Shown in pieces: positions 1-6,409 of a stretch of 6,689 bases of DNA (position 1 is its first letter; each line of letters starts with the position of its first letter). Source of the stretch: Simkania sp. (GTDB lineage: Bacteria > Chlamydiota > Chlamydiia > Chlamydiales > Simkaniaceae); contig JANQJX010000172.1 in the NCBI GenBank assembly GCA_028281425.1, positions 1 through 6,689 of the forward strand, written 5' to 3'. The notes under the pieces are model-generated. The model was not told where the DNA came from and searched no databases. It saw nothing but the letters and a program-made list of their open reading frames with translations. A program made the translations under genes and the position numbers.

Positions 1-1361
1 GCCTTTTCATTGCAAGAAAGGGCAAAAAATTTGATGGGAATCTCTATATCGAAGAAGCAAAAAAAGGAGGAGCCATTGCGGTTTTATCCGATCTTTATAA
101 CCCCTTTTTAAAAGGAATTGTACAAGTCATTCACTCCAATCCCGAAAGCATTGAACCTCTTCTTGCCAACCGCTATTTTAATCACCCTTCTAACTCTCTT
201 TTTATGATAGGAATCACCGGAACAAATGGGAAGACAACAACGGCTTATTTAACCTATCACTTACTCCATTCAAAGAACCAACTTTGTGGCTTGATAGGAA
301 CCATAGAGATGCGCATGGGTTTTGCCTGTTTTCCTTCTTCTCTCACAACACCTAACGCCGTCACTCTTCAAAAACATTTACGCGAGATGGCCGATCGTGG
401 CTGCTTAAATGTGATTTTGGAAGTCAGTTCTCATGCTCTTGACCAGAATAGAGTAGGAGAAGTGCAGTTTAATATCGCTCTTTTTACTAACTTTTCTCAA
501 GATCATCTCGATTATCATAAGACGATGGAATCTTACTTTCGATCAAAACAAAAACTCTTTTCTATGATCGATGAAAAGGGAAAAATTGCCATTTTAAATC
601 GCGATGATCCCCTTTTTTCTTCTTTGAGGGAAAAGATCAAAAAAGCGCAAGTGGTCACTTATGGGGTGACACATGATGCCGATTTTCAAGCAGATGAGAT
701 CTCTTCTTCTTTAGAAGGGACAACGTTCATGCTTAAAGCTCAGAAAAAAAAAACTGTCATCACAACCAAACTCATTGGAATATTTAATGTTTTCAATGTA
801 TTAGCATCGATTGCACTTGCATCTATTCGGGGGATGACACTCGATGAGATCAAAAGAAAATTAAAAACATTCCCTGGGGTTTTAGGCCGCTTAGAGCCTA
901 TTGAAAATCAGAGAGGGATCCATTTATTTGTCGATTTTGCCCATACCGAAGAAGGGCTTAAAAGGGTATTAGAAACGCTGCAGGAAATCAAAAAAAGAAA
1001 GCTGATTACTTTATTTGGATGTGGAGGAAATCGAGATCGAGAAAAACGTCCTAAGATGGGAAAAGTCGCAAAGACCTACTCAGACACCCTCATTTTAACT
1101 TCTGATAACCCTCGCAGTGAAGATCCTTTTTTTATTTGTGAAGAGGTGATGGAAGGAATCTTAGATCGAAGGAATGTCATTGTTGAAGTGGACCGAAAAA
1201 AGGCAATTGCAAAAGCCCTTTCTTTAGCTCAAAAAGGAGATATTGTCTTAATTGCAGGTCGAGGACACGAAAAATTTCAAAAAATAGGGGGGATGCTTTA
1301 CCCTTTTCAAGATGCTTTAGTTGCTAGAGATATTTGTGCATCATTTGGAGAGATAACATGA
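1..1361 (+). CDS. murE: UDP-MurNAc-L-Ala-D-Glu:meso-diaminopimelate ligase MurE (5' end outside window)
   Basis: Cytoplasmic Mur ligase that adds meso-diaminopimelate to UDP-MurNAc-L-Ala-D-Glu with ATP, giving the tripeptide precursor of peptidoglycan. The frame is open from base 3 and reads a typical MurE N-terminal domain (LFIARKGKKFDG, then GGAIAVLSD), so the ATG at 204 is internal and the true start lies left of the window. About 452 codons are visible, and roughly 30 are probably missing for a normal ~480-residue protein. Motifs in order: P-loop GTNGKTTT (219-242), TTPNAV (348-365), EVSSHALDQNRV (420-455), DHLDYH (501-518), the lysine that is carbamylated in the family (SKQKLF, codon 546-548), GRLE (885-896), VDFAHT (930-947), GCGGNRDREKRP (1017-1052), DNPR (1104-1115) and GRGHEKFQ (1257-1280). 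DNPR is the meso-DAP recognition signature, which sets it apart from lysine-adding MurE. The TGA stop (1359-1361) overlaps an ATG at 1358. Confidence 0.97.
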   Translation, partial: LFIARKGKKFDGNLYIEEAKKGGAIAVLSDLYNPFLKGIVQVIHSNPESIEPLLANRYFNHPSNSLFMIGITGTNGKTTTAYLTYHLLHSKNQLCGLIGTIEMRMGFACFPSSLTTPNAVTLQKHLREMADRGCLNVILEVSSHALDQNRVGEVQFNIALFTNFSQDHLDYHKTMESYFRSKQKLFSMIDEKGKIAILNRDDPLFSSLREKIKKAQVVTYGVTHDADFQADEISSSLEGTTFMLKAQKKKTVITTKLIGIFNVFNVLASIALASIRGMTLDEIKRKLKTFPGVLGRLEPIENQRGIHLFVDFAHTEEGLKRVLETLQEIKKRKLITLFGCGGNRDREKRPKMGKVAKTYSDTLILTSDNPRSEDPFFICEEVMEGILDRRNVIVEVDRKKAIAKALSLAQKGDIVLIAGRGHEKFQKIGGMLYPFQDALVARDICASFGEIT

Positions 1362-1657
1362 AAGGCTTAACCTCTTTCTCACCCATCTTGGGAAACACTG
1401 TGCCTTTTTGGGATGAGAGATGAGAAAGAAATCTGCTGAAGAGAAAAAACTTGATCATCGGGTAAGAGAATGTGATAATAGCTTAAGTTTTAGGTTTTTA
1501 TTAGTGCCCTTTTCGATTGAAAACAGTCAAAAAGAAACAGCCAAAAAAACCCGAAATTCAGATGAATAATGCCAACTGTATAGAAGGACTTTTTGCAAAA
1601 GCTCACCTTTGTATGATTCTTTATCTTTTTCTTCTAAAATCATGAGAATAGGTTTTC
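1362..1657. other. murE-amiA spacer without a convincing gene
   Basis: This 296-base gap separates two genes of the same pathway. Two tiny frames are linked by stop/start overlaps. An ATG at 1358, overlapping the murE stop and preceded by GGAGAG (1347-1352), opens 21 codons ending at 1423. An ATG at 1420, overlapping that stop, opens 49 lysine-rich codons ending at 1569. On the minus strand, 1527-1643 encodes a possible 38-residue peptide. None resembles a family I know. A 9-bp inverted repeat (1373-1381 / 1421-1429, TCTTTCTCA / TGAGAAAGA) encloses a 39-base loop, but no T-run follows, so it is not an obvious terminator. The gap also carries the amiA promoter listed separately. It could be a long leader, decayed coding DNA, or both. 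Confidence 0.5.
1451..1479 (+). promoter_or_regulatory. sigma70-type promoter upstream of amiA
   Basis: TTGATC (1451-1456) and GATAAT (1474-1479) are separated by exactly 17 bases. A TG sits one base before the -10 hexamer (extended -10, 1471-1472). Transcription would start near 1486 and leave a leader of about 170 bases before the amiA ATG. This is the best match to the consensus seen in the spacer, and it would let amiA be expressed independently of murE. The match was made by eye and is unproven. Confidence 0.55.
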
Positions 1658-2341
1658 ATGTTTTTTAGAGTTGCTTTTTTTCTTGTCTGTTTAATTACCC
1701 CATTTTTCACCTCTTGTTCTCAAGTAGAAAAAGTCAAAGGGAGCTCTGAAACTCTTTCTCTGAGTTCCAAACAATCCCATAAGAAAATTTTTGCTCCTCT
1801 TGTGGTTCTTGATCCAGGTCATGGAGGATTTGATATTGGAGCCAAAAGGGCCAATGTTGAAGAAAAAAAATTAGCCTTAAAAACCGCCTCTTTAGTCAAA
1901 CACTATCTTACACGAAAGGGATATCGTGTCATTTTAACGCGTAGTCGTGATACTTTTATCCCTTTAAAGAAACGTATTTCTATTGCCAATAAAACTAAAA
2001 GTCGTCTTTTCGTAAGTCTTCATTATAATGCCCATACAAGTCCTAAACCGAAAGGAATTGAAATCTATTATTATGATAAAGGAGCAGTATGGAGAGCAAA
2101 GGCTTCTAAGAAACTTGCGGAAAGTGTTTTAAAGCATCTGATTAAACGTACTAAAGGGGTATCACGGGGAGTTAGAAAAGGCAATTTTCATGTCATTCGA
2201 GAAGCGAACATGCCCTCTATTCTTATTGAAGGGGGGTTCATTACCAATCCTAGAGAGAGAAAACAGCTGCAAGACCCTAAATACTTACGCCAAATCGCCC
2301 GTTCTATTGCAGAGGGAATCGACCGCTATTTTAAACCTTGA
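1658..2341 (+). CDS. amiA: N-acetylmuramoyl-L-alanine amidase AmiA (Amidase_3), probable lipoprotein
   Basis: A periplasmic zinc amidase of 227 residues that cuts the bond between N-acetylmuramic acid and L-Ala of the stem peptide, releasing peptide from the glycan at division and turnover. Residues 1-20 form a hydrophobic export signal ending in FTSC, a plausible though imperfect lipobox with Cys20. A polar linker (21-45) leads to one Amidase_3 domain (about 48-225). Expected zinc ligands are His55 (DPGHGG), Glu69 (VEEK) and His122 (SLHYNAH). The catalytic glutamate is Glu191 (LIEGGFITN). There is no AMIN, SH3 or LysM targeting domain. The stretch between the second histidine and the catalytic glutamate is short and lacks the blocking helix of E. 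coli AmiB/AmiC, as reported for chlamydial AmiA. An in-frame TAG at 1649-1651 makes the ATG at 1658 the first usable start. The ribosome site is weak (TAGG, 1649-1652). The stop lies 31 bases from the stop of the convergent giant gene. Confidence 0.95.
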   Translation: MFFRVAFFLVCLITPFFTSCSQVEKVKGSSETLSLSSKQSHKKIFAPLVVLDPGHGGFDIGAKRANVEEKKLALKTASLVKHYLTRKGYRVILTRSRDTFIPLKKRISIANKTKSRLFVSLHYNAHTSPKPKGIEIYYYDKGAVWRAKASKKLAESVLKHLIKRTKGVSRGVRKGNFHVIREANMPSILIEGGFITNPRERKQLQDPKYLRQIARSIAEGIDRYFKP

Positions 2342-2372
2342 AACCGAAAAGAGCAATATTGGCCCCTATTTT

Positions 2373-5300
2373 TCAACTCAAAGGATGCTTTAACCATTCA
2401 CTCAAAGGTTTCGTGCGTGTGATTTTGAACGCATTAAGATGCTTAAAATTCTTCTCTTTGAAGATTTTAAGCATCTTTTTTTGGTCTAGATGTTCCAAAG
2501 AATTCCAAATTTCAAACTTATTGTTACGAAGTATTCTTGCATATTTAATAAGCCAGGGTGTTGTGCGGGAAGTCAAATGGTTTTGGATCAGATCTGAATG
2601 GGTTGGCAAAGATTTTAAATTTATCTTAGCAAATTCTGCATTCAGCTTTTGTTGTTCTTTTAAAGAGTACTTTCCCCACCATGGATTATTCAAGCTAGTG
2701 ATTGACTGTGGGTTTAAATGTAGTGTTACATAGATCTCAAGGTGAAAATAACTGTTTTCCAAAACTGCTTTTTCAGATTTGCTTAAGGAGTTCAAAACCT
2801 CTACATGCTTAGTTTTCAAAAGATTCCAAAAGAGCTGATTGACTTGTCCATTTTGAAATATGACAGAATTGTTTGGGTTGTTGATGGTATCTAAGTAGGT
2901 AAGGAATCTTTGAGGGGAAAGGCCCCTTAAGTTTTCAAAGCGTTTGTTATAAGCTTTTTGCTCGTTAAATGATAGCTGCCACCAGAGGTTAAGATCTTTT
3001 TTAAAGTTATTATGTTGTGAAGAAATGTGTTCATCATTCATGTCTTCTTCAATGGTAACCACTTTCCTGTTAAAAGATTGGGGAAAAAGTCGTTGATACC
3101 AGGTAGGTGTCTTCATGTGGTAAGGATGAAGGATTGGATAATGAGGGGGACAAGATATAAGTTTTTCTTGATTTTTGCGGGAAAGGGTATTCCAAATCTT
3201 TTTGTCTTTTGCACAGACAATTTTGTTCCAAAGAATCTGTTTATGAGAAGTAGCAAGGGGTTTTAGAGTTTTTGTCAAATCTAAAGAGTATTTCTGAAAT
3301 TGATCTACGAAAGCCTCTAGTATTGAAATATCTGCCTTTAGTTGGTTTTCTGAATTGTCATTATTATTGCTATTGCTCCAAGGGTTAAAGAAAAGATTCT
3401 CTCCCTTAAAGGCATCAGGATTGAAATTTTCATAATAAAAGAAAATGGAGCCTTTGGTCATTTGATTAACATCGTTTGCTGAACTTGGTTGAAATGAAGA
3501 AGAATGATGAGGGATCTTAAGTTCGGTAAACATTTCCATTAAATCTTGTTGTGTGTCTAAGTCTATTTGAACCCAATTTTTTCTTTGGAAGAAATTTTTA
3601 GTATAAAGATATTTAATTGCATTTAGATTGTTGTTTGCTATGAGTTGTTTGACTCTGTTTAAATTTTTTTGCAAACTAGGGGAGGGTAATAAAGATTCGC
3701 GGTCGGAGTTTGAATTAAGAAATTGAAGCATTTGTTGTTTCTCTTCATAGGGTAAGGATAAAAGGCTCCGAATATGCTTTTTTTCTTGAAGAAGAAAAGC
3801 ATGGATAAGTTCCCAACCGGGATCATTAAATGTCCACTTTTTATTTATCAAATCTAGATGAGTAGGAAGAGGTTTGAATTGGAGTTTCTTAAAATCTTCA
3901 TTGTATTTTTTTTGCTCGTCTAATGTAAGTTCCCACCATTTACTTTGAATGGAAGAGATTTTAAATGAGCCAGCTTTTAAGCTTACGTAAAGGGTAATCA
4001 TTTTCCAGTTCTTTTGGTCAGAAGAACTTAAAATCTCTCCCTTTTTTCCATTGAATTTTAGATTAAAATGATCCCAATATAAGCGATGGAAACTTGTTAC
4101 TTGACCATTTTCTGAGATGAAATTGTATCCGTTTTGAAGGAGATCTGAATAGGTAAGGAATTTTTTGGGAATGAGTGGAAGTTTTTTAAAGTGGGCGTTA
4201 AAGGTTTTTTGTTGCTTCGGAGTGAGTGTCCACCAACTACTGTTGTTTAGGTCTTCCAGAGATTCATTTTTATATTGCTGATGGAATAAAAAGATATGTT
4301 TTTGAGTCATCGTTGCTATAGGGGATGGCGATTTATAAGGATGCGGAATTGGATAAAAACCATTCATGGGTCTTTGGGTTTTAATCTTGAATTGGCTTTC
4401 AAAGGAGAGAAGATCCCAAAGATCTTTTCTTTTTGCAAAGACAATTTGGAGCCAAAGATCAAATGCTGCACTTTGAGTGCTCTTTTCAAATAGAGTTGAT
4501 TTTAAATCAAGCTTGTCTTGAATAAATCGATCTGCAAAAGCCGTTAAGATGTTGGGATCTTGAAAGATAAGAGGAGAGTCTTGGCAAAAGAGATGGTAAT
4601 AGATGGAAATGAGCTCTTGGTCCATGTTAGAAACAGCAGTTGGTAAGGTTGGGTGAAGTGGAAGCTGATGAATGACGTTAAGGGGATTTTGAAAAATGTT
4701 CTTTAATTTTTTTTGTGTTTTTAAATCAATTTGAAACCAATTTGTTATTTCGAAGAATTTGTGATCAAAAAGATATTGAATTGCTTCAACACGATTGTCA
4801 TTTATAAGTTCTTTAAGTCCTGTTAAGGGTGTCTTTTTTGATAAAGGGTTAGGAAATTTCGATAGAGAGCTAGGGGAAAGGGAGCTTATGAATGCAAATT
4901 TAACATCAAGGGGAAGTGAATGCCAGTGCCCTTGATTATGATTAAAATAAGAGCAATATCCTTCAAGCTGTTTTTGAGTTAACGTTTGAATGTGAGTTTT
5001 ATCAGGAATGGGTCTGAGTTTTTTGAAGAGTTTCGGAAGATCAGTCAAGGGAGAAAGTTGGTACTTATCAAAGAGAGTGATATATGCAAGGAAAAGCCTT
5101 TTACGTTGAGATGGAGTTATTTCAAAGAGTTTGGGCTTTTGGAAATGGTTAGGGGATTTGGAATTAAAAAGCTCATACAAGCTAAAGGATTTTATGGCTA
5201 GAAGTTTTTGGGGATCAAATGTTTGATGCAAAAATTTTGCTTCTTCTTTAGAAAGATTTTTGATTTCAATGGGATTGGTACTATATGTCAGGGGAGGGAA

Positions 5301-6236
5301 GATATCTTGTTTAGATGAGAGATTGATTTGAGTTTTTAAAGAAAGTTCTTTCCATTGTGCGGGGAGTTTATGGAAATACCAAGAAAGCCATTTGAGTTGT
5401 GGAATTGTATAAGTATTAGCATCATTAGGAGAATCAATCCAGAGGGTTTCGGGATAGAAATGTGTCTCATAGAAATTAAGCATTTCAAGATTAAGGGTAT
5501 TAAACTCTTCAAAGCTTTTAGGAAATCTCATGGGAAGGTGTTGAAAGTTTGGATTTTTCTTTATTAAATCCAATTTCTGTTGAAATGAAAGAGCATTCCA
5601 AGTAGAGGAATTGAGGTTTGTAGAAGGGTGATTTGGTGGATTTGGAGATATTGAATTGGGGTTTGTAGAAGGGTGATTTGGTGGATTTGGAGATATTGAA
5701 TTGAGGTTTGTAGAAGGTTGATTTGGTGGATTTGGTGGAGATATTGAATTGGGGTTTGTAGAAGATTGATTTGGTGGATTTGGAGATATTGAATTGAGGT
5801 TTGTAGAAGGTTGATTTGGTGGATTTGGAGATATTGAATTGGGATTGTTAAAAAGGAAGATTGGAGAATTGATGAAATTCGTCGTTTTAGAAAAGGTTTC
5901 AAAACCTTGGCGGTTCAAGTAGGTAATATTTTTTTGATAGATGGGATTGTTCTTATTTTCTTTTTGAAGGGAGCATAGTTCTGTTTTAATCGTTTTTTTG
6001 ATTGTTGGAATAGCAAACTCGGATATTTTTAACCATGCTTTGAAATATTCAATCAGTCCAAGCGTTTGGGGGTCATTATTTCCAAGACAAATAAGGTTTA
6101 AAAGGGCATTTTTAAAATCAAATTTTTTGAGTTCAATAAATGTACGTCCATTTTCATCCTTTGAAGAACGCAGGGCATAATCGGCTTGAAAGTTTAAATT
6201 TGAAAGCTCTGTTGAAAGAAAAATAGAATTTGCCAT
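2373..6236 (-). CDS. 1287-residue repeat protein of unknown function
   Basis: I do not recognise this protein. It has no signal peptide, no membrane segment and no catalytic motif I can name. Layout: an N-terminal domain (residues 1-125); a linker (131-210) of five near-identical units such as NSISPNPPNQPST; then repeats to the C-terminus rich in Trp, Phe, Lys, Asn and Leu. The repeat hallmark is W-x-x-L-S/T-x-x-x-Q, seen with variation at Trp 213, 295, 438, 607, 668-669, 767-768, 1015, 1085-1086, 1186-1187 and 1244. It is often followed by F-x-K-L-x-x-x-P and a Y/H-x-DLI-like segment. Residues about 438-821 and 822-1241 are tandem copies. A TGA four codons upstream, in frame, fixes the ATG at 6236 as the first start. 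No Shine-Dalgarno sequence is visible. Codon use is AT-rich like its neighbours. A type III secreted effector or a scaffold is possible, but that is inference from architecture only. Confidence 0.92.
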   Translation of the reverse strand: MANSIFLSTELSNLNFQADYALRSSKDENGRTFIELKKFDFKNALLNLICLGNNDPQTLGLIEYFKAWLKISEFAIPTIKKTIKTELCSLQKENKNNPIYQKNITYLNRQGFETFSKTTNFINSPIFLFNNPNSISPNPPNQPSTNLNSISPNPPNQSSTNPNSISPPNPPNQPSTNLNSISPNPPNHPSTNPNSISPNPPNHPSTNLNSSTWNALSFQQKLDLIKKNPNFQHLPMRFPKSFEEFNTLNLEMLNFYETHFYPETLWIDSPNDANTYTIPQLKWLSWYFHKLPAQWKELSLKTQINLSSKQDIFPPLTYSTNPIEIKNLSKEEAKFLHQTFDPQKLLAIKSFSLYELFNSKSPNHFQKPKLFEITPSQRKRLFLAYITLFDKYQLSPLTDLPKLFKKLRPIPDKTHIQTLTQKQLEGYCSYFNHNQGHWHSLPLDVKFAFISSLSPSSLSKFPNPLSKKTPLTGLKELINDNRVEAIQYLFDHKFFEITNWFQIDLKTQKKLKNIFQNPLNVIHQLPLHPTLPTAVSNMDQELISIYYHLFCQDSPLIFQDPNILTAFADRFIQDKLDLKSTLFEKSTQSAAFDLWLQIVFAKRKDLWDLLSFESQFKIKTQRPMNGFYPIPHPYKSPSPIATMTQKHIFLFHQQYKNESLEDLNNSSWWTLTPKQQKTFNAHFKKLPLIPKKFLTYSDLLQNGYNFISENGQVTSFHRLYWDHFNLKFNGKKGEILSSSDQKNWKMITLYVSLKAGSFKISSIQSKWWELTLDEQKKYNEDFKKLQFKPLPTHLDLINKKWTFNDPGWELIHAFLLQEKKHIRSLLSLPYEEKQQMLQFLNSNSDRESLLPSPSLQKNLNRVKQLIANNNLNAIKYLYTKNFFQRKNWVQIDLDTQQDLMEMFTELKIPHHSSSFQPSSANDVNQMTKGSIFFYYENFNPDAFKGENLFFNPWSNSNNNDNSENQLKADISILEAFVDQFQKYSLDLTKTLKPLATSHKQILWNKIVCAKDKKIWNTLSRKNQEKLISCPPHYPILHPYHMKTPTWYQRLFPQSFNRKVVTIEEDMNDEHISSQHNNFKKDLNLWWQLSFNEQKAYNKRFENLRGLSPQRFLTYLDTINNPNNSVIFQNGQVNQLFWNLLKTKHVEVLNSLSKSEKAVLENSYFHLEIYVTLHLNPQSITSLNNPWWGKYSLKEQQKLNAEFAKINLKSLPTHSDLIQNHLTSRTTPWLIKYARILRNNKFEIWNSLEHLDQKKMLKIFKEKNFKHLNAFKITRTKPLSEWLKHPLS
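2376..4925 (-). repeat. ~400-residue internal tandem duplication within the giant protein
   Basis: Copy 1 is encoded at 3774-4925 (residues 438-821), copy 2 at 2514-3773 (822-1241), and the start of a third at 2376-2513 (1242-1287). Landmarks recur in the same order. KELINDNRVEAIQYL (475) matches KQLIANNNLNAIKYL (863). NWFQIDLKTQ (499) matches NWVQIDLDTQ (887). ILTAFADRF (563) matches ILEAFVDQF (972). PIPHPY (629) matches PILHPY (1034). WWTLTPKQQK (668) matches WWQLSFNEQK (1085). LPTHLDLI (790) matches LPTHSDLI (1210). The offset grows from 388 to 420 residues, so copy 2 has gained small insertions, the main one being an Asn-rich patch near 953-965. The copies are diverged, so the duplication is old. 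Alignment was by eye. Confidence 0.85.
2436..2482 (+). terminator. intrinsic terminator for the amiA transcript, inside the convergent gene
   Basis: A near-perfect hairpin pairs 2436-2454 with 2460-2477, with one bulged base. The loop is five bases (2455-2459) and seven Ts follow (2476-2482). The arms read AAGATGCTTAAAAT(T)CTTC and GAAGATTTTAAGCATCTT. The T-run is on the plus strand only, so it serves transcripts from amiA and not the minus-strand gene. It lies about 95 bases past the amiA stop and covers codons for residues 1254-1267 of the giant protein. Confidence 0.8.
5609..5836. repeat. minisatellite: five in-frame 45/48-bp tandem units encoding a Pro/Asn linker
   Basis: Units begin at 5609, 5654, 5699, 5747 and 5792 (lengths 45, 45, 48, 45, 45), and a degenerate sixth starts at 5837. 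The third unit has one extra codon, giving PPNPPN in place of PNPPN. All lengths are multiples of three, so the giant protein stays in frame, with about 15 residues per unit (NSISPNPPNxxSTN). Units alternate between NL and NP at one position, so the array looks like repeated 90-bp dimers. Near-identity between units marks recent expansion or homogenisation, and copy number probably varies between strains. Confidence 0.97.
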
Positions 6237-6409
6237 TTTTATTAATCATTTTTGTTTTTAATAGGTCTTATTCTATTAGAAATTTCATTTTTAATCAACA
6301 TAAATTTTTTTTATTAAAAATTATTTTATCACCTTACGCAAAAGAGACAGCTTATTGTTATAAATTTTTTAATTCTTGAAATGCCATTTAATTTGCTCTG
6401 ATGATGAGT
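6237..6409. other. AT-rich intergenic region upstream of the giant gene
   Basis: Apart from the promoter at 6270-6298, I see no gene, clear hairpin terminator or repeat here. It is dominated by A/T runs. No recognisable continuation of the transposase relic could be read in any minus-strand frame below 6410, so the relic appears to end at its stop codon there. Confidence 0.6.
6270..6298 (-). promoter_or_regulatory. sigma70-type promoter of the giant gene
   Basis: Read on the minus strand, TTGATT (6298-6293) and TAGAAT (6275-6270) are separated by exactly 17 bases. Each hexamer differs from consensus at only one or two positions. Transcription would start near 6263, leaving a leader of about 27 bases before the ATG at 6236. 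That leader is A-rich and has no Shine-Dalgarno sequence. The match was made by eye. Confidence 0.6.

Noticed and set aside
204..1361. murE as a complete 385-residue gene starting at ATG 204
   Set aside because: The same frame is open back to base 3 and encodes the conserved MurE N-terminal domain, and the ATG lies immediately before the P-loop. The gene is cut by the window edge.
1373..1429. Terminator after murE formed by the 9-bp inverted repeat
   Set aside because: The loop is 39 bases, the inner pairing is ambiguous, and no T-run follows the right arm.
2190..2393. Plus-strand frame of 67 residues overlapping the end of amiA
   Set aside because: It is a shifted frame inside the amidase catalytic region, which clearly uses the other frame.
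2338..2733. Plus-strand frame of 131 residues after amiA
   Set aside because: It is antisense to the giant gene, crosses the terminator at 2436-2482, has no ribosome site and no recognisable product.
4719..4862. Ankyrin repeat at residues ~475-492 and ~863-880 (KELIxxNxxxAIxYL)
   Set aside because: Only one helix pair per module looks ankyrin-like. The GxTPLH and following turn signatures are absent, so it is treated as part of the unknown repeat.
5609..5836. CRISPR-like array or G-quadruplex block
   Set aside because: Units are contiguous with no unique spacers and are translated in frame. The GG pairs come from Pro and Asn codons on the other strand and are too short for a typical four-tract G-run motif.
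5564..5902. Minus-strand 112-residue frame with repeated QYLQIHQINLLQT units
   Set aside because: It is the minisatellite read in another frame. Repeat units are multiples of three and contain no stop in this frame, so it stays open by chance.
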